Assembly (NCBI RefSeq): GCF_020510665.1
Contig: NZ_CP075187.1
Coordinates: 3,293,001 to 3,357,000, forward strand
Length of the DNA stretch: 64,000 bases
Reading direction: 5' to 3'
DNA from: Dechloromonas denitrificans
Lineage (GTDB): Bacteria; Pseudomonadota; Gammaproteobacteria; Burkholderiales; Rhodocyclaceae
The number at the start of each line of letters is the position of its first letter. Positions within the stretch are counted from its first letter, which is position 1. Both the position numbers and the translations under genes were made by a program. This document shows, one piece after another, positions 34,330 through 44,721 of this stretch. The notes under the pieces were generated by a model. It searched no databases. It was not told where the DNA came from and saw only the letters and a list, made by a program, of their open reading frames with translations.

Positions 34330-35415
34330 TCAACGATCGGTCGAGAGATCCGGCGCCCCCTCGGTACGCGGCACCGGCAAGCCGAGATGACGATAGATGG
34401 CCGGCGTGGCGATCCGGCCGCGCAGAGTGCGTTGCAGATAGCCTTGCTGGATCAGGTACGGCTCCAGCACATCTTCGATCGTGTCGCGTGCTTCGCCAAT
34501 CGCAGCCGCCAGATTGTCGACACCGACCGGCCCGCCGCCGAATTTGTCGATCACCGCCGAGAGCAGCTTGCGGTCCATCAGGTCGAGCCCGGCGGGGTCA
34601 ACATCGAGCATGTGCAGCGCGGCGTCGGCGACCTGGCGGGTGATGTTGCCATCGGCCTTGACCTCGGCGTAATCGCGCACCCGGCGCAACAGGCGGTTGG
34701 CAATACGCGGCGTGCCGCGCGAACGTTTGGCGATTTCGAGCGAGCCTTCCGGGTCGATCGGTGCATTGAGCAGGGAAGCGGAACGACTGACGATGCTTTT
34801 CAGCTCATCGGCGTTGTAGAACTCAAGCCGGGCGACGATGCCGAAACGGTCGCGCAGCGGATTGGTCAGCATGCCGGCCCGGGTCGTCGCACCGACCAGC
34901 GTGAACGGTGGCAGATCGAGCTTGACCGAGCGTGCCGCCGGGCCTTCGCCGATCATGATGTCGATCTGGAAATCCTCCAGCGCCGGGTAGAGAATTTCTT
35001 CAACGACCGGTGAAAGACGGTGAATTTCGTCGATAAACAGCACATCGTGCGGTTCAAGATTGGTCAGGATGGCGGCCAGATCGCCGGCTCGTTCGAGTAC
35101 CGGGCCAGAAGTCTGACGCAGGTTAACGCCCATTTCGGCCGCGACAATGTGCGCCAAAGTCGTCTTGCCCAGACCCGGCGGTCCGAAAAGCAACACATGG
35201 TCGAGCGATTCGCTGCGATTCTTGGCCGCCTGGATGAAGATTTCCAGTTGTTCGCGAATCTTGACCTGGCCGGTGTAATCAGCCAGCCGCTTGGGACGGA
35301 GTGCCCGTTCCAGCGCCTCTTCCTGAGCCGATTTCGAATTCGGGGCAATGATGCGGTCGACCGCGGCACGGGGAGAATCAGCCTGCGGGGCAAAAAGTTG
35401 GTCGGTTTCGATCAT
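34330..35415 (-). CDS. ruvB: Holliday junction branch migration helicase RuvB
   Basis: 361-residue AAA+ motor. Walker A is [11 protein letters not shown] near residue 78, Walker [11 protein letters not shown] near residue 125, and the sensor region GATTRAGML follows; the C-terminal winged helix ends [16 protein letters not shown]. It overlaps the AI-2E gene upstream by four bases. It pumps DNA through the RuvA-bound Holliday junction. Confidence 0.97.
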   Translation of the reverse strand: MIETDQLFAPQADSPRAAVDRIIAPNSKSAQEEALERALRPKRLADYTGQVKIREQLEIFIQAAKNRSESLDHVLLFGPPGLGKTTLAHIVAAEMGVNLRQTSGPVLERAGDLAAILTNLEPHDVLFIDEIHRLSPVVEEILYPALEDFQIDIMIGEGPAARSVKLDLPPFTLVGATTRAGMLTNPLRDRFGIVARLEFYNADELKSIVSRSASLLNAPIDPEGSLEIAKRSRGTPRIANRLLRRVRDYAEVKADGNITRQVADAALHMLDVDPAGLDLMDRKLLSAVIDKFGGGPVGVDNLAAAIGEARDTIEDVLEPYLIQQGYLQRTLRGRIATPAIYRHLGLPVPRTEGAPDLSTDR

Positions 35416-36470
35416 GCGGAAATGTCCTCACGCGTCCAGCGGCCAAACAGCATATGGCCGAGCGCCAGCAGTACCGGTCCGAGAAAAATGCCGATGAAGC
35501 CGAAGACCAGCACGCCGCCAAGCACGCCGAGCGCGATCAGCAAAATCGAAATGCCGGCGCCGCGCGCCATCAGGACGGGTTTTACAAAGTTGTCGATACT
35601 GCTGATGATGAACAGGCCGTAAAGGACCACGAAAATCGCCCAGCCGGTCAGCCCCTGACTGTAAAGCCAGGCAGCAGCGCCCCCCCAGATCAGCGGCGGC
35701 CCGATTGGAATCATCGACAGGAAAAAGGTGGCAAAACCCAGCAAGACTGCAGCCGGAACGCCGGCAATCAGGAAACCGATCATCGCCACCGTGCCTTGTG
35801 CCGCAGCGGTGCCGACAATGCCCAGCATCACCCCAACCACCGTGCCGCGCGCCTTGTCGAGCATTTCTTCACCCAGCTCGCCCCCCAGTTTGTGGGCGGC
35901 GACATACAGCGAATGCACCACCTTGGCGCCGTCGCGATAGAGGAAAAAGACGACAAAAATCACCAGCGCCACCTGCAACAAACCGTTGGCGGCAATACCG
36001 CCGAGTGCCAGCCCGAACTGGCGCAAGGGCACGACCAGTTGCTTGAGAAGGGCATTCAATTCGGCCCGGTTGCTGGCAATCTGGTGCCAGAAGGTATCGA
36101 TCTCGACACCAAAAAATGGCAGCCCGCTGAGCCAGGCGGGCGGATCGAGCGGCAACCCCTGCTCAACATAAGGCCGGGCGAAATCGATCAGCTTGTCGGC
36201 ACTGCTCGCCAGACTGCCGGCCAGGAAGATCATCGGCAGCAGCATGACCAGCACGAGCAGGGTCGTCATCAAGGTGGCGGCCAGCGTGTTGCGCCCTCCC
36301 AGGCGCGGCAGCAACTGTTCGGAGTAAAGCGGCCAGGTACAGATCCAGACGACGAAAGCGAACAGCACGGCACCGATCATCGGCCAGAGCACGGCAATGC
36401 AGCCGACAATCAGCAGGATCACCAGCGCGATCTGCGCCAGGCGCTTGGGATTTTCCTCGCTGTTGAACAT
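35412..36470 (-). CDS. AI-2E family transporter (PerM/TqsA-like)
   Basis: 352-residue protein with about eight membrane segments and the family's C-terminal pattern ([45 protein letters not shown], then [26 protein letters not shown]). Proteins of this family export autoinducer-2 or act as ion antiporters; which applies here is unknown. It lies directly between ruvA and ruvB, overlapping ruvB by four bases and sharing one base with the ruvA stop region. Confidence 0.88.
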   Translation of the reverse strand: MFNSEENPKRLAQIALVILLIVGCIAVLWPMIGAVLFAFVVWICTWPLYSEQLLPRLGGRNTLAATLMTTLLVLVMLLPMIFLAGSLASSADKLIDFARPYVEQGLPLDPPAWLSGLPFFGVEIDTFWHQIASNRAELNALLKQLVVPLRQFGLALGGIAANGLLQVALVIFVVFFLYRDGAKVVHSLYVAAHKLGGELGEEMLDKARGTVVGVMLGIVGTAAAQGTVAMIGFLIAGVPAAVLLGFATFFLSMIPIGPPLIWGGAAAWLYSQGLTGWAIFVVLYGLFIISSIDNFVKPVLMARGAGISILLIALGVLGGVLVFGFIGIFLGPVLLALGHMLFGRWTREDISA

Positions 36471-37048
36471 CAGACCTTGGACAACAGTTTGAGTGCCGCC
36501 CGGATGCCGTCCGAGGTGCCGATATCGGCCGGCAGTTGTTTCATCGCAGCCGCGGCTTCCTTCTCGTTGTAGCCAAGGGCGAGCAGGGCGTTGGAAATAT
36601 CCTGTTTCGCATCGTCGACCGCAGCAAGCAGCGAAACACCGGTAGTTTCAGCCAGTTTGCCCTTGAGTTCGAGCAACAGGCGCTCGGCTGTCTTCTTGCC
36701 GATGCCCGGCACCTTGATCAGGCGACCCAGTTCCTGCTGCGCCACGGCAGCGGCCAGATCGCCGACCGACAGGCCGGAGAGGACAGACAGCGCAGTACGC
36801 GCGCCGATCCCGGACACCTTGAGCAACTGACGGAAGGCGAAACGTTCGGCCTCGGTCAGGAAGCCGTAAAGATAGTGACCATCCTCACGCACGGCAAAAT
36901 GGGTCAGCAAGCGCGTTTTCTCGCCATTCGCCGGCAGGTTGTAGAAGGTGCTCATCGGCACGTCGAGCTCGTAGCCGACGCCATTCACCTCCAGCACGAT
37001 CTGCGGGGGATTTTTTTCGGCGAGGATGCCGGTCAGTCTTCCAATCAT
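36470..37048 (-). CDS. ruvA: Holliday junction DNA helicase subunit RuvA
   Basis: 192-residue junction-binding protein. [34 protein letters not shown] is the OB-fold start; helix-hairpin-helix motifs [21 protein letters not shown] and [20 protein letters not shown] follow, and the C-terminal domain III ([19 protein letters not shown]) binds RuvB. It follows ruvC by about 50 bases. Confidence 0.97.
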   Translation of the reverse strand: MIGRLTGILAEKNPPQIVLEVNGVGYELDVPMSTFYNLPANGEKTRLLTHFAVREDGHYLYGFLTEAERFAFRQLLKVSGIGARTALSVLSGLSVGDLAAAVAQQELGRLIKVPGIGKKTAERLLLELKGKLAETTGVSLLAAVDDAKQDISNALLALGYNEKEAAAAMKQLPADIGTSDGIRAALKLLSKV

Positions 37049-37097
37049 GTCGGCTCGATTTCTTTCAGGGCAAGGTACTGTAATTTCACACAGGTGC

Positions 37098-37637
37098 TCA
37101 TCCTATCAGGCGGCCGCCCCGAATGCGATACCCGGCGGTCGCCATGGCGCCCAAACCTTGCCCGCCATGCGCATGGCAAATGGCGCAAGCCAGCGCATCG
37201 GCCGCATCGGAAGTCGGCGAGCCGGAGAGATTGAGCAGCCGGACCACCATGTCCTGAACCTGCTCCTTGGCCGCCTTGCCATGGCCGACGACGGCCTGCT
37301 TGACTTGCAATGCCGTGTATTCGGAAACTGGCAGACCGGCGTGGACCAGGGCGCTGATTGCCGCACCGCGCGCCTGGCCGAGCAGCAGGGTCGATTGCGG
37401 ATTGACGTTGACGAAGACCTTCTCGACCGCAGCCTGATCCGGCTGATACGTTGCAACCACCTCGCTGATCCCGGCAAACAGCGTTTTGATCCGCTCCGGC
37501 AGCGATTGCTTGTCGTTCGACTTGATGCAGCCGCTCGCGATATAGACCAGCTTATTGCCGTGCAACTCGACGACGCCGAACCCCGTGACCCGCAAACCAG
37601 GATCGATCCCGAGAATACGCGGTGTCGCCAGACTCAC
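37098..37637 (-). CDS. ruvC: Crossover junction endodeoxyribonuclease RuvC
   Basis: 179-residue RNase H-fold resolvase. [17 protein letters not shown] at the N-terminus carries the first catalytic aspartate; [24 protein letters not shown] carries the catalytic Glu, and [14 protein letters not shown] the C-terminal acidic pair. It overlaps the upstream EamA gene by four bases. Confidence 0.97.
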   Translation of the reverse strand: MSLATPRILGIDPGLRVTGFGVVELHGNKLVYIASGCIKSNDKQSLPERIKTLFAGISEVVATYQPDQAAVEKVFVNVNPQSTLLLGQARGAAISALVHAGLPVSEYTALQVKQAVVGHGKAAKEQVQDMVVRLLNLSGSPTSDAADALACAICHAHGGQGLGAMATAGYRIRGGRLIG

Positions 37638-38488
37638 TTGGGTCGTGCGACGAGATAGACGCCGCTGACCGCGATCAGCATGCCGATCGCTGCGGTCAAC
37701 GTCAGTTTTTCATCGAAAATCACGAAGGCGATCAGCGCCGTGCTCAGCGGAGTCAAATAGAACAGGCTGGCAACATTCACCGCACTGCCGCTGCGAATCA
37801 GCAGATTGAGCAGGCTGATCGCGCCAATCGAGAGCACCAGCACCAGCCAGCCAAGCGCGAAGATGAAATCACCGTTCCATTCGATCCGGTAATTCTCGAA
37901 CGACAGCACTGCCAGCGCGGTGACCAGCGCCGTCGGCACGAACTGGATGACCGAACCGGTACGCAGATCGAAGCTGGCGCAAAAGCGTTTCTGGTACAAG
38001 GTGCCGATGGTGATGCCGAGCAAGGCAATCAAAGCGGGAACCAGCATCGGCCCAAGCGCGGCGGCCTCGCCGAATTTGCCCGAGACAACCAGCGCGACGC
38101 CGACAAAACCGAGGCCCAGACCGGCCCACTGCCGGCGATTGACCTGTTCGCCGAGCAACCAGCCGGCACCCAGCGCCGTCAATAGGGGTTGCATGCCAAC
38201 GACCAGCGCCGTGACGCCGGCCGGCAGGCCGTGCCGGATGGCGACGAAAACCCCGCCGAGATAAACGGCATGGACCAGCAAGCCAGAAACAGCAATATGC
38301 ACCCACTGCATCGGCGCTTTCGGCCAAGGCGCTCGAGTCAGCAGGGCAATCGCCGTCATCAGGGCAATGACGAAGGCGTAGCGGGTGAGCAGAAAGGAAA
38401 GCGGCTCGGCGTAAGGCAGGCCGTACTTCGCCCCGATGAAGCCGGTGCTCCACAGGAAGACAAAAAGAAAGGGGTAGAGGCGCTGCAT
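37634..38488 (-). CDS. EamA/DMT family permease
   Basis: 284-residue, ten-helix drug/metabolite transporter with two EamA repeats. The start [25 protein letters not shown] at 38488 puts the first helix at the N-terminus; a longer frame to 38548 would overlap the next gene. The second repeat ends [30 protein letters not shown]. Substrate unknown. The stop overlaps the ruvC start (ATGA), but functional linkage to recombination is not implied. Confidence 0.88.
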   Translation of the reverse strand: MQRLYPFLFVFLWSTGFIGAKYGLPYAEPLSFLLTRYAFVIALMTAIALLTRAPWPKAPMQWVHIAVSGLLVHAVYLGGVFVAIRHGLPAGVTALVVGMQPLLTALGAGWLLGEQVNRRQWAGLGLGFVGVALVVSGKFGEAAALGPMLVPALIALLGITIGTLYQKRFCASFDLRTGSVIQFVPTALVTALAVLSFENYRIEWNGDFIFALGWLVLVLSIGAISLLNLLIRSGSAVNVASLFYLTPLSTALIAFVIFDEKLTLTAAIGMLIAVSGVYLVARPK

Positions 38489-38507
38489 CAGCCGCGCCCC
38501 GTGGCAC

Positions 38508-38954
38508 TCAATCGCAACTTGCCTGCACGCCATCCACCCGGCAAGCACCCTTGGTCCGGTAGGTAAACGTCACCCCGCCCGGATAGCTGCAGACCAGCTT
38601 GGTCAGCTTGCCCTGTTTTTCGACTTTCATGCCGGTCGACCGCAGCATTTTGACTTCGGCGGCCGGCTTGTCGCAGGAAACGTAAGCGTCGAAAACACCG
38701 TCCTTCGATTCCCACAAGGCGACATTTTTCATCGCCCGGTAGTCTTCATAACGCAAGCAGGAGTCGGTCTGGTTGGCATACGCCTTGGCGGCATCGCTGC
38801 AAAAGCCGTTGTAGGTGTACTTCAGCTCTTCTTCCATCGGACAGGCGTTGATCTGGGCCGCCCCGGACAAATCGGGGCAGACCAGCGTCGCGGCCGACGC
38901 AGTCAGGCTCGATGAAACAAGCAGTACAGCAAGCAAGGTACGGAACTGATTCAC
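38508..38954 (-). CDS. Secreted cysteine-rich protein, unknown function
   Basis: 148-residue protein with a signal peptide (MNQFRTLLAVLLVSSSLTASA) and eight cysteines in the mature part, suggesting four disulfides (VCPDL, NACPM, GFCSD, SCLRY, VSCDK, LVCSY, GACRV, ASCD). I do not recognise the family. It is encoded between the EamA gene and yebC on the same strand, and codon use looks like its neighbours. Confidence 0.7.
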   Translation of the reverse strand: MNQFRTLLAVLLVSSSLTASAATLVCPDLSGAAQINACPMEEELKYTYNGFCSDAAKAYANQTDSCLRYEDYRAMKNVALWESKDGVFDAYVSCDKPAAEVKMLRSTGMKVEKQGKLTKLVCSYPGGVTFTYRTKGACRVDGVQASCD

Positions 38955-38981
38955 GATAATTCCTGACTGCGCGGCAAGCGC

Positions 38982-39707
38982 TTATTCATCCATCACAGCC
39001 GTGCTGTAGATTTCCTGCACGTCGTCCAGACCTTCCAGCGCGTCGAGCAGTTTCTGCATGCGCACGGCGTCGTCGCCGGCCAGCTCGGTTTCGCCTTCCG
39101 GCTTCATCGTCACTTCGCCGAATTCCGGCTTGAAGCCGGCCGCTTCAAGCGCATCCTTGACGGTCATGTAGTCGTTCGGTGCGGTGATCACTTCGATCGA
39201 ACCGTCATCGTTCGTCGCCACATCCTCGGCACCGGCTTCGATCGCCGCGTCCATCAAGGCCGCTTCGTCGGTCCCCGGGGCGAAAATCATCTGGCCGCAA
39301 TGCTTGAACTGGAACACGACGCAACCTTCGGTGCCCATGTTGCCACCATACTTGTTGAAAGCATGGCGCACTTCAGCGACGGTGCGGGTCTTGTTGTCGG
39401 TCAGGCAATCAACCATGATCGCCGCGCCGCCGATGCCGTAGCCTTCGTAGCGGATCTCGACATAATCGACGCCTTCCAGCTCGCCAGTCCCCTTCTTGAT
39501 CGCCGTATCGATCTTGTCCTTGGGCATATTGACGCCCTTGGCCTTGTCGACCGCGACACGCAGGCGCGGATTGAAACCGACATCGCCGCCGCCCATCTTG
39601 GCAGCCACGGTAATTTCCTTGGCGATCTTGGAGAAAGCGGCGCCGCGCTTTTCGTCCTGACGACCCTTACGGTGCTGAATATTGGCCCACTTGGAATGAC
39701 CTGCCAT
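38982..39707 (-). CDS. yebC: YebC/PmpR family DNA-binding/translation-related regulator
   Basis: 241-residue protein of the YebC/TACO1 family. The N-terminus [22 protein letters not shown] is diagnostic, followed by [29 protein letters not shown] and [20 protein letters not shown]. Family members act as transcription regulators or help translation of proline stretches. It lies upstream of ruvC, a frequent linkage in bacteria. Confidence 0.96.
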   Translation of the reverse strand: MAGHSKWANIQHRKGRQDEKRGAAFSKIAKEITVAAKMGGGDVGFNPRLRVAVDKAKGVNMPKDKIDTAIKKGTGELEGVDYVEIRYEGYGIGGAAIMVDCLTDNKTRTVAEVRHAFNKYGGNMGTEGCVVFQFKHCGQMIFAPGTDEAALMDAAIEAGAEDVATNDDGSIEVITAPNDYMTVKDALEAAGFKPEFGEVTMKPEGETELAGDDAVRMQKLLDALEGLDDVQEIYSTAVMDE

Positions 39708-39872
39708 GGTCTTCTCTCACTGCAAAAACAAAGAAGCCGCAATTTTAACCGCAGCCGGCAGTCTCGTCAGTCGATGTTCGAATTTCCAGCCGACGCTGAT
39801 TACGCTCTTTCACATTTCACCTCGCCAAGCGTTGCTAGAATGCCGAATACCTATCTTGTGGAAGATCGCACC

Positions 39873-41495
39873 ATGTCCGAACCGCTTTACCTCGCCAAAT
39901 CCGAAGACGGCTACCCGGCATTGCTGCCGCAGATGGCCAACCGCCACGGCCTGATCACCGGCGCCACCGGCACCGGCAAGACCGTCACGCTGCAATCGAT
40001 CGCCGAACGCCTGTCCTTTGCCGGTGTTCCCGTCTTCATGGCCGACGTCAAGGGCGACCTTTCCGGCATGGGCGCGCCCGGCGTGGTTACGCCGAAGCTG
40101 GAAGCCCGGCTCAAGGATCTCGGCCTCGAAGGTTTCCAGCCCTACGCCAACCCGGTCGCTTTCTGGGATGTGTTCGGCCAGGGCGGCGTGCCGGTCCGCG
40201 CGACCATTTCCGACATGGGCCCGCTGCTCCTCGCCCGCCTGCTCAACCTGAACGACACGCAAACCGGCGTGCTGCAACTTGTTTTCAAGATCGCCGACGA
40301 TCAAGGCCTGTTGCTGCTCGATCTCAAGGACTTGCGGGCCATGGTCCAGCACGTGGGCGACAACGCCAAGGAATTCACTACCGAATACGGCAATGTTTCC
40401 TCGGCGTCGATTGGGGCCATCCAGCGCGGCCTGCTGACGCTCGAAGAGCAGGGCGGCGACCAGTTCTTCGGCGAGCCAATGCTCGACATCAACGACCTGA
40501 TGAAGCTCGATGAAAACGGGCGCGGCGTGATCAACGTGCTATCGGCCGAAAAACTCGTCCAGGCCCCGGCGCTCTACTCGACCTTCCTGCTCTGGCTGCT
40601 CGCCGAACTGTTCGAGCAACTGCCCGAAGCCGGCGACCTCGACAAACCCAAACTCGTTTTCTTCTTCGACGAAGCCCACCTGCTGTTCACCGATGCGCCC
40701 CAGGCGCTGACCGACAAGGTCGAACAGGTCGTCCGCCTGATTCGCTCCAAGGGCGTCGGCGTCTATTTCGTGACGCAGAACCCGCTCGACGTTCCGGAAA
40801 AAATCCTCGGCCAGCTCGGCAACCGCGTCCAGCACGCCTTGCGTGCCTTCACGCCGCGCGACCAGAAAGCCGTCCAGGCCGCCGCACAAACCATGCGCGC
40901 CAATCCCAAATTCGACGCCGCCACCGTCATCACCGAACTCGGCGTCGGCGAGGCGCTGGTTTCCTTCCTCGACGAAAAAGGCCGCCCGACAGTGGTCGAC
41001 CGCAGCATCATCTTTCCGCCCGCTTCCCGCCTCGGCCCGCTCAGCGCCGACGAACGCAAGGCGATGATCCAGGCATCACCGATGCTCGCCACTTACGGCA
41101 CCACGGTCGACCGCGAATCAGCCTACGAAATCCTGCGCGGCAAACCGGCGGCAAAGCAGGCTGCTCCCGGCGCCATTCCAGCCCCGCCCCCCGGCCAGCC
41201 GGGCGGCCTTAACGCCAATGACTGGGGCAATCACGGTGGCCAGCAAGCCGAGCAACGCCCGACGCCCCAAGCTCGCCAACCCGAAATCGCCGCACAGGAA
41301 TCCGGCGGCGGCATTCTCGACAGCATCGGCGAAATGCTCGGCGGCAGCACCGGACCGCGCGGCGGCAAGCGCGAAGGCATGATCGAAGCCGCCGCCAAGA
41401 GCGCCGCCCGCGGCATGGCCGGCACCGTTGGCCGTGAAATCGGCAAGCAGATCCTGCGCGGCGTACTCGGCTCGATTCTCGGCGGTCGGCGCTGA
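39873..41495 (+). CDS. HerA-like ATPase, DUF853 family (YjgR-like)
   Basis: 540-residue P-loop ATPase. Walker A GATGTGKT is at residues 30-37, Walker [14 protein letters not shown] near residue 265, and an arginine/sensor region [16 protein letters not shown] follows. The C-terminal 100 residues are low in complexity (Pro/Gln/Gly) with an amphipathic glycine/alanine-rich tail. The start [10 protein letters not shown] at 39873 follows GGAAG; an ATG at 39840 is an alternative. DUF853 proteins resemble DNA-translocating HerA helicases; their role is not established. Confidence 0.88.
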   Translation: MSEPLYLAKSEDGYPALLPQMANRHGLITGATGTGKTVTLQSIAERLSFAGVPVFMADVKGDLSGMGAPGVVTPKLEARLKDLGLEGFQPYANPVAFWDVFGQGGVPVRATISDMGPLLLARLLNLNDTQTGVLQLVFKIADDQGLLLLDLKDLRAMVQHVGDNAKEFTTEYGNVSSASIGAIQRGLLTLEEQGGDQFFGEPMLDINDLMKLDENGRGVINVLSAEKLVQAPALYSTFLLWLLAELFEQLPEAGDLDKPKLVFFFDEAHLLFTDAPQALTDKVEQVVRLIRSKGVGVYFVTQNPLDVPEKILGQLGNRVQHALRAFTPRDQKAVQAAAQTMRANPKFDAATVITELGVGEALVSFLDEKGRPTVVDRSIIFPPASRLGPLSADERKAMIQASPMLATYGTTVDRESAYEILRGKPAAKQAAPGAIPAPPPGQPGGLNANDWGNHGGQQAEQRPTPQARQPEIAAQESGGGILDSIGEMLGGSTGPRGGKREGMIEAAAKSAARGMAGTVGREIGKQILRGVLGSILGGRR

Positions 41496-41542
41496 GTCGC
41501 GGCACGGACAAATCGAGCACCATGCAGCAGGAAGAGGGAATA

Positions 41543-41562
41543 AAATAAGCGTTTACTTATTT
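41543..41562. promoter_or_regulatory. Inverted repeat upstream of the DUF3365 gene, possible operator
   Basis: AAATAAG and CTTATTT flank CGTTTA about 20 bases before the ATG at 41579. The layout AAATAAGCGTTTACTTATTT resembles operators of TetR-family repressors and overlaps the likely ribosome-binding/promoter region. No regulator gene of that family is adjacent. Confidence 0.3.
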
Positions 41563-41578
41563 CATTCTGGAGCCCCTG

Positions 41579-42145
41579 ATGAAAACCTTCATGCCTCTCG
41601 CCCTGCTGCTCGCAGCCATGCCGGTGCTGGCCCAGGACATCGCCACGCTGACCGCCGATACCAAAAAAACTGTGCTGCCCGTTGTCCCCAAGGTGGTCAG
41701 TGCGATGCAGGAGGCAGTCGCTGAAAAAGGCGTCGCCGGGGCGATTCCGGTCTGCAAGGAGCAGGCACCGGCGCTGATCAAGGAAAAACGTCAGGAAACC
41801 GGCTGGGATATTCGTCGGGTCAGCCTGAAGACGCGCAATGCCGAGCGCGGCACACCGGATTTGTGGGAAGTCCGGCAACTGGCCGACTTCAACATCCGTG
41901 CCGCCAACGGCGAAAAACCGGAAACGCTGGAGAAGAGCGAAGTCGTCAACATCGACGGCAAACCGGTCTTCCGCTACATCAAGGCCCTGCCGGTCGGCGA
42001 CGTTTGCCTCAAGTGTCACGGCCCGGTTGAACAATTCGAGGCCGGCCTGAAGACCAAACTCGGCGAGAGCTATCCGCACGACCAGGCGACCGGCTACGCC
42101 AAGGGCGAAGTACGCGGTGCGCTGACCGTCAAACGCCCGTTGTAA
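41579..42145 (+). CDS. DUF3365 (Tll0287-like) periplasmic c-type haem protein
   Basis: 188-residue secreted protein. The signal peptide is MKTFMPLALLLAAMPVLAQ. One c-haem site, CLKCH, lies at residues 143-147, followed by GPVEQF; the preceding ADFNIRAANGEKPETLEKSEVV segment is typical of the family. DUF3365 domains are haem-binding PAS-like sensors or electron carriers. It is monocistronic and its last 17 bases overlap the 3' end of the converging LysR gene. Confidence 0.88.
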   Translation: MKTFMPLALLLAAMPVLAQDIATLTADTKKTVLPVVPKVVSAMQEAVAEKGVAGAIPVCKEQAPALIKEKRQETGWDIRRVSLKTRNAERGTPDLWEVRQLADFNIRAANGEKPETLEKSEVVNIDGKPVFRYIKALPVGDVCLKCHGPVEQFEAGLKTKLGESYPHDQATGYAKGEVRGALTVKRPL

Positions 42146-43031
42146 GCGCCTGCCTGCCCTTGTCGGCCAGATGGTCGAACAGGGCCGCTGCCGCCGGGCT
42201 GAGTGCGGCGCGCGAACGCACGCACAATTGCAGATCGCGCGGCGCCCAATCGTCGGCGATTTTCACCGTTTTCAGGCCGTCGACCGCGACAATCGAGGAG
42301 TGCGGCAACAAACCGATGCCAACACCCGCCGCCACCATGCGGCAAATGGCATTGAAGCTGCGCACCTGGATGCGCACGTCGAGGCTACCGCCCAGTTGGG
42401 CCGCGGCATTCATCATGAAAGTATGAATGGCGCTGCCGGCATGCAGGCAGACAAAAGGCTGGTCGAGCACTTCGGCAAAATTGACGACCTGGCGAGCCGC
42501 CAGCGGATGCCCGGCCGGCACCACCAAGGCCAGACGATCACGCCGGTAAGGCTGTGAATCAAGGCTGCCCGGCCCACGCTCGGCGGCCACCACCCCGATT
42601 TCAACCTGCCCGGCAGCCACCGCCTGAATGATCGCCGGACTGGGCTGCTCTTCGAGGCTGACCCGGATACGCGGATGTTCACGCAGGAAATCGCCGAGAT
42701 CTTCGGGTAAAAAACAGTTGATGGCATTGGTATTGGCAAACACCGTGACCTGGCTGTTCAAGCCGCTGGCGTAGGGCGCCAGATCGGCATGCATTTGTTC
42801 CAGCTGGGCGAATACCTGACGGGCATGCCGCAACAGCGACTCACCCGCCAACGTCGGGGTCAGACCGCGATGGTGACGGGCAAAAAGCGGCACGCCGAGC
42901 GCCGCTTCAAGCTGGGTCAGGCGATGACTGGCCGAGGAGGGCGCCAGATGAACCCTGGCGGCTGCCCGGGTCAGGCTGCCACTGTCGGCAATCGCGGCAA
43001 CCAGCCGCAAATCCGGAAGGTCGTAATACAT
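42129..43031 (-). CDS. LysR-family transcriptional regulator
   Basis: 300-residue regulator. The N-terminal winged helix (LRLVAAIADSGSLTRAAARVHLAPSSASHRLTQLEAALGVPLFARHHRGLTPT) is standard; the remainder is the periplasmic-binding-like effector domain. It is divergent from the EamA gene at 43127 with 96 bases between, the usual arrangement when a LysR protein controls its neighbour. The effector is unknown. Confidence 0.92.
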   Translation of the reverse strand: MYYDLPDLRLVAAIADSGSLTRAAARVHLAPSSASHRLTQLEAALGVPLFARHHRGLTPTLAGESLLRHARQVFAQLEQMHADLAPYASGLNSQVTVFANTNAINCFLPEDLGDFLREHPRIRVSLEEQPSPAIIQAVAAGQVEIGVVAAERGPGSLDSQPYRRDRLALVVPAGHPLAARQVVNFAEVLDQPFVCLHAGSAIHTFMMNAAAQLGGSLDVRIQVRSFNAICRMVAAGVGIGLLPHSSIVAVDGLKTVKIADDWAPRDLQLCVRSRAALSPAAAALFDHLADKGRQALTTGV

Positions 43032-43126
43032 GGTTTCGTCCAGAACGAATGCTTGCTTTGAATATTACCAATTGCCAAGCCGCCTGGTGACGTATTCAAT
43101 GGGCAATCCACTCCAACTCGACGAAC

Positions 43127-44032
43127 ATGACTTTGAAAAAATCGAACGCCTGGCGAAATAGTCCTGCCACCGGTGCCGCCCTGGCCCTGCTTGCCGCACT
43201 CGGTTTTTCGATGAAGGCCATCTTCGTCAAACTGGCCTACCCGTATGGCGTCGATGCCGTCACCCTGCTGGCGCTGCGCATGGGTTTTGCGCTGCCGGTT
43301 TTTCTCTGGGTCGGCCTGGCCGAGCAACGCAGCGGCGCCCAGTTGTCGCGCCAGGACTGGGGCCGACTTTTCCTGCTCGGCTGTTGCGGCTATTACGGCG
43401 CAAGCATCCTCGATTTCTGGGGACTGCAGTACATTTCGGCCGGGCTGGAGCGCCTGATCCTGTTCACCTACCCAACCCTGACCATTCTGATCGGCGTTTT
43501 CTTCCAGGGCAAACCCTTCACCCGCCGCGAGGCAATTGCCATCGTCTTCTGCTATTGCGGCATCGGTTTTGCCTTCATGCACGATCTCGATTTCGGCGAT
43601 GCCCGCAATGTCTGGCTCGGCGGCGCCCTTGTCTTCGGCTCCAGCGTTTCCTACGCCATCTATCTCTCGGGCAGCGCTCCGATGATCACGCGGATCGGCG
43701 CCATGCGCTTTGCCGCCATCGCCACGCTGATGTCGTCAGCCGTCACCTTGGTACACTTCGCCCTGTCACACCCGCTCAGCGCTTTCATTCAGCCGCTGCC
43801 GGTGTATGGCTGGGGACTGGCGATGGCCTTGTTCGCCACGATCATCCCGGTATTCGCCCAAACGGCGGCAATCAAGCGACTCGGCGCCGGTCATGCCTCG
43901 CTGATCACGATGATCGGACCATTGCTCACCATCGGCTTTGGCTGGTGGCTGCTCGACGAGCAAATTTCCTTCGCCCAGGTGGCCGGAGCCGGCCTGGTTG
44001 TCGGCGGTATCCTGATCGCCAGCCGACGCTGA
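43127..44032 (+). CDS. EamA/DMT family permease
   Basis: 301-residue ten-helix transporter with two EamA repeats (GAALALLAALGFSMKAIFVKLAYPYGVDAVTLLALR at the N-terminus, MIGPLLTIGFGWWLLDEQISFAQVAGAGLVVGGILI at the C-terminus). It stands divergent from the lysR gene, which probably regulates it. Substrate unknown; amino-acid or metabolite export is typical of the family. Confidence 0.88.
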   Translation: MTLKKSNAWRNSPATGAALALLAALGFSMKAIFVKLAYPYGVDAVTLLALRMGFALPVFLWVGLAEQRSGAQLSRQDWGRLFLLGCCGYYGASILDFWGLQYISAGLERLILFTYPTLTILIGVFFQGKPFTRREAIAIVFCYCGIGFAFMHDLDFGDARNVWLGGALVFGSSVSYAIYLSGSAPMITRIGAMRFAAIATLMSSAVTLVHFALSHPLSAFIQPLPVYGWGLAMALFATIIPVFAQTAAIKRLGAGHASLITMIGPLLTIGFGWWLLDEQISFAQVAGAGLVVGGILIASRR

Positions 44033-44053
44033 AAGGGCGGTAGAATCCGACGC

Positions 44054-44443
44054 ATGATCGGAATTCTACTCATCACCCATGGCAGCTATGGCGAGGCCCT
44101 CGTCCAGAACGCCTGCCACGTGCTCAACAAGCGGCCAATCCAGCTCAACCAGTTGGGCGTGGCCGCTCAGGATGACCCGCTCGACCTCCTGCCGCTGGCC
44201 CGGCAAATGCTCGCCCTGGTTGATACCGGCGAAGGTGCGGTCGTCCTGACCGACATTTTTGGCGCCAGTCCGGCCAATCTCGCCCTGAAGCTGCTGGAAC
44301 CGGGACGCATCGAAGGCATTGCCGGCGTTAATCTGCCGATGCTGCTGCGCGCCTTGACCTACCGCGAGAAGGGCATGGAAACCTTGCTCACCCGAGCCAT
44401 CGGCGGCGGCCGCGATGGCGTTTTCAATATGCAGGATCACTAG
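44054..44443 (+). CDS. PTS EIIA component, mannose family
   Basis: 129-residue EIIA-Man domain. The phosphorylatable histidine is His9 in LLITHGSYGEALV; VVLTDIFGASPANLAL is the other family block. With HPr and EI next to it and no EIIB or EIIC genes, it belongs to the regulatory PTS found in many betaproteobacteria rather than to a sugar uptake system. It starts the pts operon just 22 bases after the EamA stop. Confidence 0.92.
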   Translation: MIGILLITHGSYGEALVQNACHVLNKRPIQLNQLGVAAQDDPLDLLPLARQMLALVDTGEGAVVLTDIFGASPANLALKLLEPGRIEGIAGVNLPMLLRALTYREKGMETLLTRAIGGGRDGVFNMQDH

Positions 44444-44445
44444 AC

Positions 44446-44715
44446 ATGCAGACCAGAGAAACAGAGATCATCAACAAGCTGGGCCTGCACGCCCGCGCCT
44501 CGGCCAAGCTGACCCAACTGGCCGGCAAATACAAATGCGAAGTCTGGATGGCCAAAGGCACACGCCGGATCAACGCCAAAAGCATCATGGGGGTGATGAT
44601 GCTGGCGGCTGGCAAGGGCTCGAAAGTGACTGTCGAAACCGACGGTCCGGATGAGGCGGAGGCGATGGATGCGCTGCTTGCGCTGATCGCCGATTATTTC
44701 GGCGAAGGGGAGTAA
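44446..44715 (+). CDS. ptsH: HPr phosphocarrier protein
   Basis: 89-residue HPr. His15 lies in KLGLHARASAKL and Ser46 in RINAKSIMGVMMLA, so both the EI-dependent and the HPr-kinase-dependent phosphorylation sites are present; an hprK gene should exist elsewhere. It is two bases after the EIIA gene. Confidence 0.96.
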   Translation: MQTRETEIINKLGLHARASAKLTQLAGKYKCEVWMAKGTRRINAKSIMGVMMLAAGKGSKVTVETDGPDEAEAMDALLALIADYFGEGE

Positions 44716-44721
44716 GCGACC

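Noticed and set aside
39300..39872. N-terminal extension of the HerA-like gene
   Set aside because: This part is antisense to yebC; family proteins begin near MSEPLYLAK and an internal ribosome-binding site precedes that ATG.
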